In this document: piece by piece, positions 10,331 to 19,200 of the stretch
How positions within the stretch are numbered: the first letter of the stretch is position 1
Layout: each line of letters begins with the position of its first letter
Assembly: GCA_020627825.1 (NCBI GenBank)
Contig: JAHDGD010000030.1
Coordinates: 1 to 35,918 of the forward strand
DNA length: 35,918 nt
Direction of reading: 5' to 3'
Source: Saprospiraceae bacterium
GTDB taxonomy: Bacteria > Bacteroidota > Bacteroidia > Chitinophagales > Saprospiraceae
Program-made: the position numbers and the translations under genes
The notes under the pieces: model-generated
Told to the model about the DNA's origin: nothing
Database searches by the model: none
The model's input: only the letters and a program-made list of their open reading frames with translations

Positions 10331-11101
10331 ATGGATTTTACCAAAATTACGAATAAACAAGTAAAGTTTTTACAATCTCTTAAACTGAAAAAGTATAGAC
10401 AAAAGTATAATAAATATACTATTGAGGGCATAAAATTGGTAAAAGAACTTTTGGTAGATGTCCCTGATTATCTAGATTATTGCATCGTATCAGATGCTTT
10501 TGCGAAAGAGCATCAGCATTTTCTTGAAAATACAGATGTGTCAATATTGGTTGCGACTGGCAAACAGATGGAGATGATGTCCAGCATGAAGAATTCGACT
10601 GGAATCATGGCTTTGGGGTCTATGCATACCGATTTTTCACTAGGGGCTTTCGCCCAAAAAGGGAGGTATTTATTTTTGGAACATGCGCAGGATCCAGGGA
10701 ATATGGGTACAATGATACGAACAGCTGCGTGGTTTGGCTTGGATGGTGTATTGATAGGAGAGGGGTCAACTGAAATATGGAACCAAAAGGTTATTCAATC
10801 CTCGATGGGAGCTATTTTCAAGATTAAACATAAAGTGATTTCATTTGAAGAATTGAGTCAAGCTTCAATCCCTATTATTGTGACTTCCTTACAAGGCGAG
10901 TCTTTACATGCATTTACTTGGCCTTCCGACTTTATTTTATGTTTAGGAAATGAGGGAAAAGGCATTACAAATGGCTTATTATCACGTGCGGATCATAACG
11001 TGTTCATAGAGTCTAGTAACAATAAAGGGGCAGAATCTCTTAATGTAGCTTCTAGCGCATCCATATTACTTTATCAAGCTCAAGTGAGTTCAACAACATA
11101 A
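10331..11101 (+). CDS. TrmH/SpoU-family RNA 2'-O-ribose methyltransferase
   Basis: A 256-aa cytoplasmic SPOUT-class enzyme that transfers methyl from S-adenosylmethionine to a ribose 2'-OH in tRNA or rRNA; the target nucleotide cannot be read from sequence. The N-terminal substrate-binding part starts with ITNKQVKFLQSLKLKKYR. SpoU motif 1 is DPGNMGTMIRTAAWFG, with the catalytic-type Arg. Motif 2 is LCLGNEGKGI and motif 3 is GAESLNVASSASILLYQ. The ATG at 10331 is preferred over an in-frame ATG at 10310 because family homology starts here and the upstream ATG overlaps the -7 box. A perfect copy of the dispersed inverted repeat (GGGCTTTCGCCCAAAAA) lies at 10644-10660 in a region encoding GAFAQK. 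Convergent with the next gene. Confidence 0.93.
   Translation: MDFTKITNKQVKFLQSLKLKKYRQKYNKYTIEGIKLVKELLVDVPDYLDYCIVSDAFAKEHQHFLENTDVSILVATGKQMEMMSSMKNSTGIMALGSMHTDFSLGAFAQKGRYLFLEHAQDPGNMGTMIRTAAWFGLDGVLIGEGSTEIWNQKVIQSSMGAIFKIKHKVISFEELSQASIPIIVTSLQGESLHAFTWPSDFILCLGNEGKGITNGLLSRADHNVFIESSNNKGAESLNVASSASILLYQAQVSSTT
10342..10349 (-). promoter_or_regulatory. tamL -7 promoter element inside the trmH coding sequence
   Basis: On the minus strand TAATTTTG matches TAnnTTTG, 13 bp before the tamL GTG (10328). A TTG lies 23 nt further upstream (10373-10375), somewhat long but plausible as a -33 element. It sits within codons 4-7 of trmH, so the two divergent promoters would be nested inside each other's genes. 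Confidence 0.45.
10644..10660. repeat. Dispersed inverted repeat, copy inside trmH
   Basis: GGGC-TTTC-GCCC followed by AAAAA, coding for GAFAQK. The same 14-base string occurs at 4488-4503 in another reading frame and in part in leuS and purL. Confidence 0.55.
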
Positions 11102-11147
11102 AATATACAAAACGCCACTATAATTATTCTACATTTTAGATATGGTA

Positions 11148-12260
11148 TTAAAGAGCTGCAAGTACGGCTTCTTCTAAATTAAATCTAGGATTTAAAGCAG
11201 CAATTTTACCATCTCTACCTATTAAAAATGTAGTTGGTATAGAACTAACACCATACTGCTTATGAGCTTTGGAGTTCCAGTGAGCAAGTTCGCTAGAATG
11301 TGTATCCCATTTCAAGTTGTCTTTTTCAATAGCAGCCATCCATCTTTGCTTTGCAGATTCCTTAGCTTGTTCCATTTTTTTCGGATCATTACCCAGACGT
11401 TGTAGGTTTCTAGGATTTATACCGTCAAGAGAAAATGAATATACTTCAAATCCGTCTTTATTATACTTGTCGTATATTTCTACAACATGCGGATTAGCTT
11501 TTCTACAAGGTCCACACCAACTTGCCCAGAAATCAAGTAATACAACTTTTCCTTTTAGATCCGATAATTTTTTAACACTCCCATCAGGTGAAGATGCTAC
11601 AATATCTGGTGCTTCGTCTCCTACTTTAACAGCGTATTTTCTATTCTGTGCTTGAACTGTTTTCTTAATTTGAGCAACAGTAGATTCAAGCTCTTTAGAA
11701 TATTCACTTCCAGGATAAGCCGCATTCATTTTTTGACTTAAACCAGAATATAAAGCCAGCTTAGAAGCATTTCCTCCAAATTCTTTGTTTGCAAGATAAG
11801 TAGCACTAATAGGATCTGAAACATTGAGAATGACTTGATCCACTGATTTTCTAGTTGATTTGGCAAGTGCAATGTCGCCTATTGCTTTTTGAAGATTCAA
11901 AGTAGCATCGGAACCTGAAACTGCAATGTTCTTTTTGTCAGCAAGGCTTCCATTTATTTCCACGTTCGTGTCATTTTTGCTTAGTCTCATGAACACACTG
12001 GTAGACCCTATACGCACTCTATAGACCCCTTCATCATTAACTTCTTCGAACACAAAATCAAATTGGCCACTGCCATTTGTTTGCGTATTGGTCAGTACAC
12101 GTGTATTTCCACTCGGTGTGATTTTATCAAAATATACGTTCATATTTGGTGCATCCGAAATGGAACCACTTATGTTTTGAGCTCCTTTGGGACCTCCGCA
12201 TGATAGCAATGCAAAGAAAACACTGAAAATAAAGATGTAATGCGAAAATTTCATTCTCAT
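11148..12260 (-). CDS. Thioredoxin-fold (TlpA/ResA-like) lipoprotein with an N-terminal DUF4369-like domain
   Basis: 370 aa. The lipoprotein signal peptide ends in LLSC (about 18-21), so the protein should be anchored in an envelope membrane. Residues about 28-130 resemble the DUF4369 beta domain often fused to TlpA-like domains in Bacteroidota. A helical linker follows. The C-terminal AhpC/TSA-thioredoxin domain (about 215-370) has the redox motif WCGPC at 248-252 and the cis-Pro loop SIPTTFLI. The likely role is thiol-disulfide reduction or maturation of exported proteins; the partner is unknown. Translation could start at the ATG at 12260 or at 12254. The promoter contains the perfect palindrome described separately. 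Confidence 0.9.
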   Translation of the reverse strand: MRMKFSHYIFIFSVFFALLSCGGPKGAQNISGSISDAPNMNVYFDKITPSGNTRVLTNTQTNGSGQFDFVFEEVNDEGVYRVRIGSTSVFMRLSKNDTNVEINGSLADKKNIAVSGSDATLNLQKAIGDIALAKSTRKSVDQVILNVSDPISATYLANKEFGGNASKLALYSGLSQKMNAAYPGSEYSKELESTVAQIKKTVQAQNRKYAVKVGDEAPDIVASSPDGSVKKLSDLKGKVVLLDFWASWCGPCRKANPHVVEIYDKYNKDGFEVYSFSLDGINPRNLQRLGNDPKKMEQAKESAKQRWMAAIEKDNLKWDTHSSELAHWNSKAHKQYGVSSIPTTFLIGRDGKIAALNPRFNLEEAVLAAL

Positions 12261-12289
12261 AAAATTATTGATGACTAATGTATAATGAT

Positions 12290-12336
12290 TTTTGGGCTCG
12301 AGCCCAAAGGTACATATATTTTAAAATGTAATACAA
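12290..12336 (-). promoter_or_regulatory. Promoter with palindrome TTTGGGCTCGAGCCCAAA overlapping the -7 box, upstream of the thioredoxin-fold lipoprotein
   Basis: On the minus strand, TTG (12334-12336), a 21-nt spacer and TACCTTTG (12305-12312) fit the Bacteroidota promoter. The TTTG of the -7 box is the left end of a perfect 18-bp palindrome at 12291-12308. The palindrome ends 30 bp before the ATG. The arrangement is the same as upstream of the giant adhesin gene. Confidence 0.6.
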
Positions 12337-12373
12337 TAAGAACGTTGAATTGCTCTTTTACAACATAAAATTA

Positions 12374-12970
12374 TTAAAAAAAGAAATAATTAACGGCGAA
12401 GAAAACGACCAAATAGATCCATAGAATGTCCAAAAAATGCCAATAGATCGTCAATAACTTTAGTTTTCGTGCTTTGTCAGGATCACTGAAATAAACTAAA
12501 ACACTTACTGGTTCTTTCATACGTTTGATAGCAGTGTATAAGAATAAAGCCAGAAATGGAATCCCTACTATAACATGCGCAAAATGAACTGCGGATATTA
12601 AATAAACAAACGAGGCCATATTATCCTGATTAACCAAGACTCCTGAGAAAATGAGTTGATACCAGGCCACTATTTGTAATACAAGAAATAAAATACTTAA
12701 ACCAAGAGTAAGGGCTAAGCTACGCTGATAACCAACCGTATCATCTTCTAAATATTGTTTTTTACAGATTCTTAGAACATATGAACTTGCCAACAAGATG
12801 CCTGTATTGAAATAAAAAAGCCAAGGTAATTTTATGGGTGGAATTCCAGATTGGATCCTAGTGTAAATGTATGAGCCTGAAAAAGCGATGAATAAGAATG
12901 TTACACCTGCTATAAGAAGCGTCATGGAGATTACCTGGGGATGAACCAAGTAGTTTTTTTTATAATTCAT
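12374..12970 (-). CDS. Cytochrome c/quinol oxidase subunit III (heme-copper oxidase, COX3 family)
   Basis: 198 aa with five hydrophobic segments (about 17-37, 48-67, 86-108, 118-146 and 172-196), the size and topology of short CyoC/CtaE-type subunit III proteins. Family-typical stretches are SAVHFAHVIVGIP in helix 4 and IYWHFLDILWIYLVVFF in helix 5. Subunit III stabilises the terminal oxidase in the inner membrane and carries no redox centre. No subunit I or II gene is adjacent, so the complex must draw on another locus. An 8-bp-arm inverted repeat lies directly before the start codon. Confidence 0.88.
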   Translation of the reverse strand: MNYKKNYLVHPQVISMTLLIAGVTFLFIAFSGSYIYTRIQSGIPPIKLPWLFYFNTGILLASSYVLRICKKQYLEDDTVGYQRSLALTLGLSILFLVLQIVAWYQLIFSGVLVNQDNMASFVYLISAVHFAHVIVGIPFLALFLYTAIKRMKEPVSVLVYFSDPDKARKLKLLTIYWHFLDILWIYLVVFFAVNYFFF

Positions 12971-12978
12971 GAAGTCTA

Positions 12979-12999
12979 CACTTTATGTACAATAAAGTG
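12979..12999. repeat. Inverted repeat in the leader of the oxidase subunit III gene
   Basis: CACTTTAT (12979-12986), spacer GTACA, then ATAAAGTG (12992-12999) form a perfect 8-bp-arm inverted repeat. It ends 8 bp before the ATG (12970) of the minus-strand gene. It could be an operator or a translation-affecting hairpin. Confidence 0.5.
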
Positions 13000-13104
13000 A
13001 TAAATCGATCAAAATGTTTAAAGTTGACTCGGGTTATTAGCCTTTTAATTTTTAGAATGTAAAAGGTATTAATCAATCCTGTTTTAATTCGGATAAAATT
13101 AAAA

Positions 13105-13995
13105 TTATGAAGATGGTTCTTGTTTTGCCAGAAGTAAAGCGCCAATAAGGCCAGCTCGATTCTCTAATTTGCTTTTGACAATGTAAGAATCTAAAGGAGG
13201 TAAAGACCAATACTCGTTTACATGTACTTTGAAAGCTTCACGAATGAGCGATAAAATACTATTATTTTGCATCACGCCTCCTCCAAAAATGATACAATCG
13301 GGACTATAAGCGGCTGTTATATTCATTGCGAGTTGTCCTAAATATTCCGCCTCTATTTTCCATGCTAATGACGGCATTTCGTCGGGTGAAGCATTCCATC
13401 TTTTGGCCATAGCTACACCGCTCGCTTTCCCTTCAGCGCAATTTTCATGAAAGTTACACACAGAAAAGTGTTCTTGAGGTTCAAGAATGGATGTGGTGAC
13501 ATTCATGTGGCCAATTTCAGGATGTAAGCGACCTTTTAAAATTTTACCATTCATGATCACTCCACCACCAATTCCAGTCCCAACTGTGACATAACATATG
13601 TTTGCTTTTCCTTTTCCTGCTCCTAAAGAATATTCTGCATATACAGCAGTGTTCACATCTGTATCTAGATAGATGGGGTAGCGAGAGCCAATGATTTTCT
13701 TTATATAATCTACAACATTAAACCCTGTCCATGCAGTTTTAGTAGAATTTAAGTACAGCCCATATGTGGGGGAGGATGGATTGATATCTATAGGGCCAAA
13801 TGTTCCAATACCTAAGCCTTTAATGTTCTTGTATTTCGATTCAAATTCACTAATAATACGATTAACTTGTGGCATTAATACATCAGGAGAACTTGTTTTA
13901 ATTTCTATTTCCTCCAATACTTTTCCTTCTGTGGTACCTATTGCAATAAGCCATTTAGTGCCACCAGCTTCTATTGCTAAATAATGTGCTTTCAT
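13105..13995 (-). CDS. ROK-family sugar kinase, fructokinase-like
   Basis: 296 aa, cytoplasmic, ASKHA fold. The N-terminal phosphate-binding loop is IEAGGTKW (about 8-15). The catalytic-base region is YLDTDVN (Asp113 probable) and a second ATP-binding glycine run is VGTGIGGG. The zinc-binding ROK signature is present: H158 in HPEIGH, then C180, H183 and C186 in CNFHENCAEG. This CxFHxxCxEG form is typical of bacterial fructokinases (EC 2.7.1.4), so phosphorylation of fructose or a related hexose is likely. The ATG overlaps the stop of the upstream M48 gene by 4 bp (ATGA), indicating translational coupling. No DNA-binding N-terminus is present, so it is not a ROK repressor. Confidence 0.88.
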   Translation of the reverse strand: MKAHYLAIEAGGTKWLIAIGTTEGKVLEEIEIKTSSPDVLMPQVNRIISEFESKYKNIKGLGIGTFGPIDINPSSPTYGLYLNSTKTAWTGFNVVDYIKKIIGSRYPIYLDTDVNTAVYAEYSLGAGKGKANICYVTVGTGIGGGVIMNGKILKGRLHPEIGHMNVTTSILEPQEHFSVCNFHENCAEGKASGVAMAKRWNASPDEMPSLAWKIEAEYLGQLAMNITAAYSPDCIIFGGGVMQNNSILSLIREAFKVHVNEYWSLPPLDSYIVKSKLENRAGLIGALLLAKQEPSS

Positions 13996-16046
13996 TTTGT
14001 TGAATGTTCTAATAATTCTACTTGATAAGACAGTAATTGCTTTTTTAAAGAAAAGTACGTTTTATTAAGTACTAAGGAATAATCATTTACAGCTTTAAAA
14101 AGGATATTTAAATTCTTTTCTTCGTAACGTGAATTTCGAATATAATCCCATGAATAACTGGTGTATAATTCAAAGTTTTCTTTCATTTCAGGGGTAAGTG
14201 ATTCATTGAAAAGGTCGTCTTTTACAATCTCTTGGATGGAACTTTTCAATTTCTTTTCTTCTTTTTTTAACTTTTCCAAATAGTCTAAAATTTGTTCCCA
14301 TGAAAGTTGAAACTGGAAAAAATCCATAGCTGGAATTATTTCAATATATACTTGATGATATGCTTTATATCTTGTGTCAAAGTCTAGAAAGGTATCATAA
14401 AATCGGTCAATTTTAGGATCAGCTTGTTTTGTTGATTCTAGTTGTTTGAAAAAAGTATAGATCTTTTGGTCATGTTTTGCCCTATCTTCCCTTAATATAG
14501 ACAGCTCTTTTTCTAATGTATTGATCAATGATGTACATTGCTTTCTGTTGTATTTTGTGCCGTTATAATCAAAATATTTTACGTCAAGTTCTTTTTTTGA
14601 TATACTTTTTATGATCTCTAAATCATCAATTAAACCAGATAAAACATAGATTTTTTCTACTTCTTTTTCTTGGAATAATGCTTCAAATGTATCGGTGGAA
14701 TCAGACGATATATCCTTATTTAAAGGAAAAATAGGATTGTGGACATCGTAATAGCCTTTATAAAGCGTATGAAAAGTGTTTTCTTGATAGTCTGTATGAA
14801 AAATAGGGATAAAATCATCTAGTTTTTTTAGAGTAGGCTCTTGCTTATAGGGCAAATGTTTGAATATTCTTCTAGTTAATTGTTTTTGCCATTTAGCAGC
14901 TTGCTGAAGAATGCTAGCTGCTGGCGAAGGCTGAGTATTTTGGGGCTGATTAAACTGTGCGATATGGGCAATTCTTTCTTCGTAACTGGGATGTGAAGCC
15001 CATTGGTCTTTTATAATGAGCTTTGATTTGTTGAATTTTTTTGTCTCTTCTAATGTAACAAAGGGAAGTCCATGTCGAAATTCTAAATTATTTTGTTTTC
15101 CGAAATAGGTCATAACATAGGATTGTTCTTCATAAATATTTTCAGGACGTTCATTGGTATCTAGTCTAGCTTCATGAAATGCATAGGTGTTGTTCAATGC
15201 CATTTCTGCCAAGGATAGACGTAAAAGAGAAGATGACAAAGGGGCTGAACCTGTAATAGATGCAGCAATTTCATCTGCATGAAATTCCATTTCTCTTGAT
15301 AAGGCCATGTAGGCTCTATTTACAATCCCATACATTTGCTTTAAAATCCATTGGATTCCCTCTATGATTTTAACGCCTAGAAAAGCAAAAAGCGAAATAA
15401 ACCCAAAATTTCCAAGAAACCCAATTACTTTATTTAATGATTCGTTATCATTTAATAGATCGAAAATGATGTGATTTACATTATAAACATAGGTTCCTAT
15501 TTTCATCGACTGCTGAGAAAAATGCCCAAATTCATGACATAAAATGGCTTTTAATTCATCAACCGATACGGTATTCACCAAGCCCATTCCTATGATTAAA
15601 TTTTTGCGTACAGGTAGAAACATACTCCAGAAACTTGAATCATAAAATACTGCAGCGTTAACATCAGGCGATAGGTATACTTTTTTTGGAGCTTTTGTGT
15701 CGACTTCATGCACAATCTCATCTATCATTTCGAATAATTTCGGCTCATCACTTCTCCGAATATGAATAAAATGAGATCGATCTATTTTTTTTTGTTTGAA
15801 GATAAATTTTATGAGAAAAAACAAAATCAATAAGCCTAGTACACCGCAACCTATTCCTAAAACAATAGAAAAAAACCCAGGTGCTATTACGATCATAGAA
15901 TATCCTAGATAAATACAGGCGATGGTTAAAACTATTGCTGCTGAAAGAAGAACTAAATAAGATAATATGAATAAGATGATTGCAAAAACAGCTGTTGTTG
16001 CATTCTTTTTGAATGAGGAAGAATATTCAATTTTGTTTTCACTCAT
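13992..16046 (-). CDS. M48-family membrane metalloprotease
   Basis: 684 aa. Two or more hydrophobic segments at the N-terminus (about 17-85) anchor the protein in the inner membrane, and another hydrophobic stretch lies at about 205-230. The zinc site is HEFGH at 171-175, with the third ligand probably Glu254 in EMEFHADEIAA, as in HtpX/Ste24 relatives. A long, charged, helical C-terminal region (about 380-684), rich in Lys, Glu and Phe, has no family I recognise. A role in membrane-protein quality control is inferred from the family. It is the first gene of a coupled pair with the ROK kinase; nothing in the sequence explains why these two are paired. Confidence 0.9.
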   Translation of the reverse strand: MSENKIEYSSSFKKNATTAVFAIILFILSYLVLLSAAIVLTIACIYLGYSMIVIAPGFFSIVLGIGCGVLGLLILFFLIKFIFKQKKIDRSHFIHIRRSDEPKLFEMIDEIVHEVDTKAPKKVYLSPDVNAAVFYDSSFWSMFLPVRKNLIIGMGLVNTVSVDELKAILCHEFGHFSQQSMKIGTYVYNVNHIIFDLLNDNESLNKVIGFLGNFGFISLFAFLGVKIIEGIQWILKQMYGIVNRAYMALSREMEFHADEIAASITGSAPLSSSLLRLSLAEMALNNTYAFHEARLDTNERPENIYEEQSYVMTYFGKQNNLEFRHGLPFVTLEETKKFNKSKLIIKDQWASHPSYEERIAHIAQFNQPQNTQPSPAASILQQAAKWQKQLTRRIFKHLPYKQEPTLKKLDDFIPIFHTDYQENTFHTLYKGYYDVHNPIFPLNKDISSDSTDTFEALFQEKEVEKIYVLSGLIDDLEIIKSISKKELDVKYFDYNGTKYNRKQCTSLINTLEKELSILREDRAKHDQKIYTFFKQLESTKQADPKIDRFYDTFLDFDTRYKAYHQVYIEIIPAMDFFQFQLSWEQILDYLEKLKKEEKKLKSSIQEIVKDDLFNESLTPEMKENFELYTSYSWDYIRNSRYEEKNLNILFKAVNDYSLVLNKTYFSLKKQLLSYQVELLEHSTK

Positions 16047-16141
16047 GGTTTAATTGGCATTAATTCATATGAAAAGAAAAGAAATTTAAAAATAAATATT
16101 TCTGCCCTTATTAAGGAAAGCTTTCAAGGTATAATAGGGTC

Positions 16142-16170
16142 GGGGCCCCAAAGAGATCTTGTTTCTTTGG
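16142..16170. repeat. Compound palindrome upstream of the M48 gene
   Basis: GGGGCCCC (16142-16149) is self-complementary. It overlaps a 7-bp inverted repeat, CCAAAGA (16148-16154) and TCTTTGG (16164-16170), with a 9-nt loop. It lies between purL and the M48 gene on the minus strand and could be a purL-distal hairpin or an operator. It resembles the TTTGGGC...GCCCAAA element but is not a full copy. Confidence 0.4.
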
Positions 16171-16209
16171 CGATTTAAGTGTTCTTGATCGCTAAGATAA
16201 AAATAGCCT

Positions 16210-19200
16210 TTATTTCTTTCGATTAACGATATAATTTCTAGCATTTACAAAGGCTTGTGCCCATGGACTCCATTCATCTTCTCGATGGTCAGGGTAGAAT
16301 GCCCAGTTCCATGCAAAAAAGCTTCGTTCTATATGTGGCATGGTAGCAAGATGACGGCCATCTGCGCTACAGATCATTGCAGTATTATAATCACTGCCAT
16401 TGGGATTACTTGGATAGGCATCGTATCCATATTTTGCCACAATGTTATACGATGATTCGTCCATCGGCAAATTAAATTTTCCTTCACCATGGCTAATCCA
16501 AACCCCCAGTTTCGCTCCTTCCAAGGAAGATAACATTACGGAATTGTTTTTTTGAATCTCAACTGATGTAAAACTGCACTCATGTTTTTGACTCAAGTTA
16601 TGTCCCATCTTTGCAAGCCGCTCATGTTCTGGGTTTATTAAATCAAGTTCTAAAAACAATTGACAACCATTACAAATTCCCACAGATAATGTATTTTCTC
16701 TCTGAAAAAAGTTCATAAAGGCTGTTTTAGCTTGTTCGTTATATTTGATTGTCCCTGCCCATCCTTTCGCCGACCCTAGTACATCACTATTCGAAAATCC
16801 ACCTACAGCACCAAGGAAATCAACATCTTCCAATGTTTCTCTTCCACTTATGAGATCTGTCATGTGTACATCTCGAACTTCAAATCCAGCCTGAAATAAG
16901 GCATTTGCCATTTCTCGTTCCGAATTCGACCCTTTTTCTCTTAAGATGGCAGCTATTGGTTTAGGTCCTGTATATTCTGGTGCTTTTCCATCAAATTTTT
17001 CAGGAAAAATAAATTCAAGCGGCTGCTTTTTATAATGCTTAAATCTTTCAATTGAAAGGTCATTAGCAGTCTGATGGGCATCAAAGTCTGCGGATGTTTT
17101 ATACCAAATATCTCTATATTCTTCTATATCAAAAGCCCATTTTTCACCTGCGTTTTCTATGGTTAAAATACCACTATTATTGCTTTTGCCTAATGTAGTG
17201 AAATCTATATTGTTTTCATGTAAATAAGCAGCGAGTTCATCATCTTTTGCTTGAATAACAATTCCACAATTTTCTGCAAATAAACATTTTATGACGTCAT
17301 GTTCATTAATACTATCGAGATTTAAAGACGCACCTACTGAAGGATTTGGGAAACACATTTCCAAAAGAGTCGTAATAAGACCACCAGAAGAGATGTCATG
17401 TCCAGCTTCAATCATTCCATCTTTTATAGCAGATTGAATGCAATTGAACTTTTGGGCGAAAGCCTTACCATCGTTAACACCAGGCGTAACCTTGCCAACA
17501 GAACTCAATACCTGACCTAAACTCGATCCTCCTAATACTTTTTGCTCTCCTGAGAAATCTATGTAAATAAGATCACCTCCTTCTACTTTCATAGCAGGCT
17601 CAACCGTTTTACGAACATTGCTTACATGACCGGCAGCTGTAATGATAACTGTTCCTGGAGACAAAACAGTTTTATCACTATATTTCTGCGCCATTGACAA
17701 GGAATCTTTACCTGTTGGTATATTAATACCTAGTTCGATGGCAAAGTCAGAAACCGCTTTTACTGCTTTGTAAAGGCGAGCATCTTCCCCTTTATTTTTA
17801 CATGGCCACATCCAATTGGCAGAAAGACTTACTGAAGTCAATCCATTCTGCAGAGGTGCCCATATGATATTGGTTAAAGATTCTGCAATGGCTTGTTGAG
17901 CTCCTTTAATTGGATTGATTAAGCTACCAGCAGGAGCATGACCTATTGCATTCGCAATTCCGTGTTTTCCCTTAAAGTCCAAAGCCATAACACCCACATT
18001 GTTCAAGGGTAACTGCAAGGATCCACATGTCTGTTGGGTAGCAACACGTCCTCCTACACAACGATCGACCTTGTTCGTTAACCAATCTTTACAGGCAATT
18101 GATTCCAATGATAATATGCGTTTAACATATAGGTACATTTCCTCCTTGTCATATGAAATTTCTTGAAAGGTAACAGAAGATGTTTCATCTCTTAGGATGG
18201 TTTTTGGGCTTGACCCAAACATATCAGATAAAGCGAGATCCATAGGTTTTCTTGAACCATCTTTGGAAACAAAACTAAAATGGTGATCACCAGTTACTTC
18301 CCCAACATCATACATCGGTGAACGTTCTCGTTCAGCAACCTTCGCTACGATATCTTTATCTTTTTCTGAAATAACAAGTCCCATTCTCTCTTGAGATTCA
18401 TTTCCTATAATTTCCATGTCGGAAAGGGTAGGGTCTCCTACAGGTAAATCATCTAAATTAATTTTACCTCCAGTCTCTTCTACAAGTTCCGAAAGACAAT
18501 TTAAATGTCCTCCAGCTCCATGGTCATGAATACTCACTATAGGGTTTTCATCGGATTCTACAAGCGCCCTTATGGTATTTGCCGCTCTTTTTTGCATTTC
18601 AGGATTAGAGCGCTGGACTGCATTTAGTTCAATACCTGAACTGAATTCTCCAGTATCTGCAGAAGATACCGCTGCACCTCCCATACCTATGCGGTAATTA
18701 TCACCTCCTAATATCAGAATGCGATCTCCTGCGCTCGGTTCATCTTTTTTCGCTAACTCTTTTTTTCCATAGCCAATTCCCCCTGCAAGCATAATGACTT
18801 TGTCAAAAGAGGTAATGCGTTCGTGTTCTTCGTGTTCAAATGTAAATACGGAACCGGTGATCAATGGTTGTCCAAATTTATTGCCGAAATCAGAGGCACC
18901 ATTACTTGCTTTTATCAGTATATCTAAAGGAGATTGATACAACCATTTTCTTGGTTCAATAGCTTTTTCCCAAGGTTTATTTTCTCCATTTCTAGCATAA
19001 GCCGTCATGTAAACAGCAGTTCCCGACAAAGGAATTGATCCTTTACCACCTGCCAATCGATCTCTTATTTCACCGCCACTTCCTGTAGCGGCACCATTGA
19101 ACGGTTCTACCGTCGTAGGAAAATTATGGGTTTCAGCTTTTATAGATAGTATAGAGTTGAACTCCTTTTCTTCATACAATGAAGGAACATCAGGTTTTTG

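Noticed and set aside
12960-13145. Short minus-strand open frame between the oxidase subunit III and ROK genes
   Set aside because: It overlaps both genes in another frame, has biased Ile/Asn/Lys composition from AT-rich spacer, and no recognisable family.
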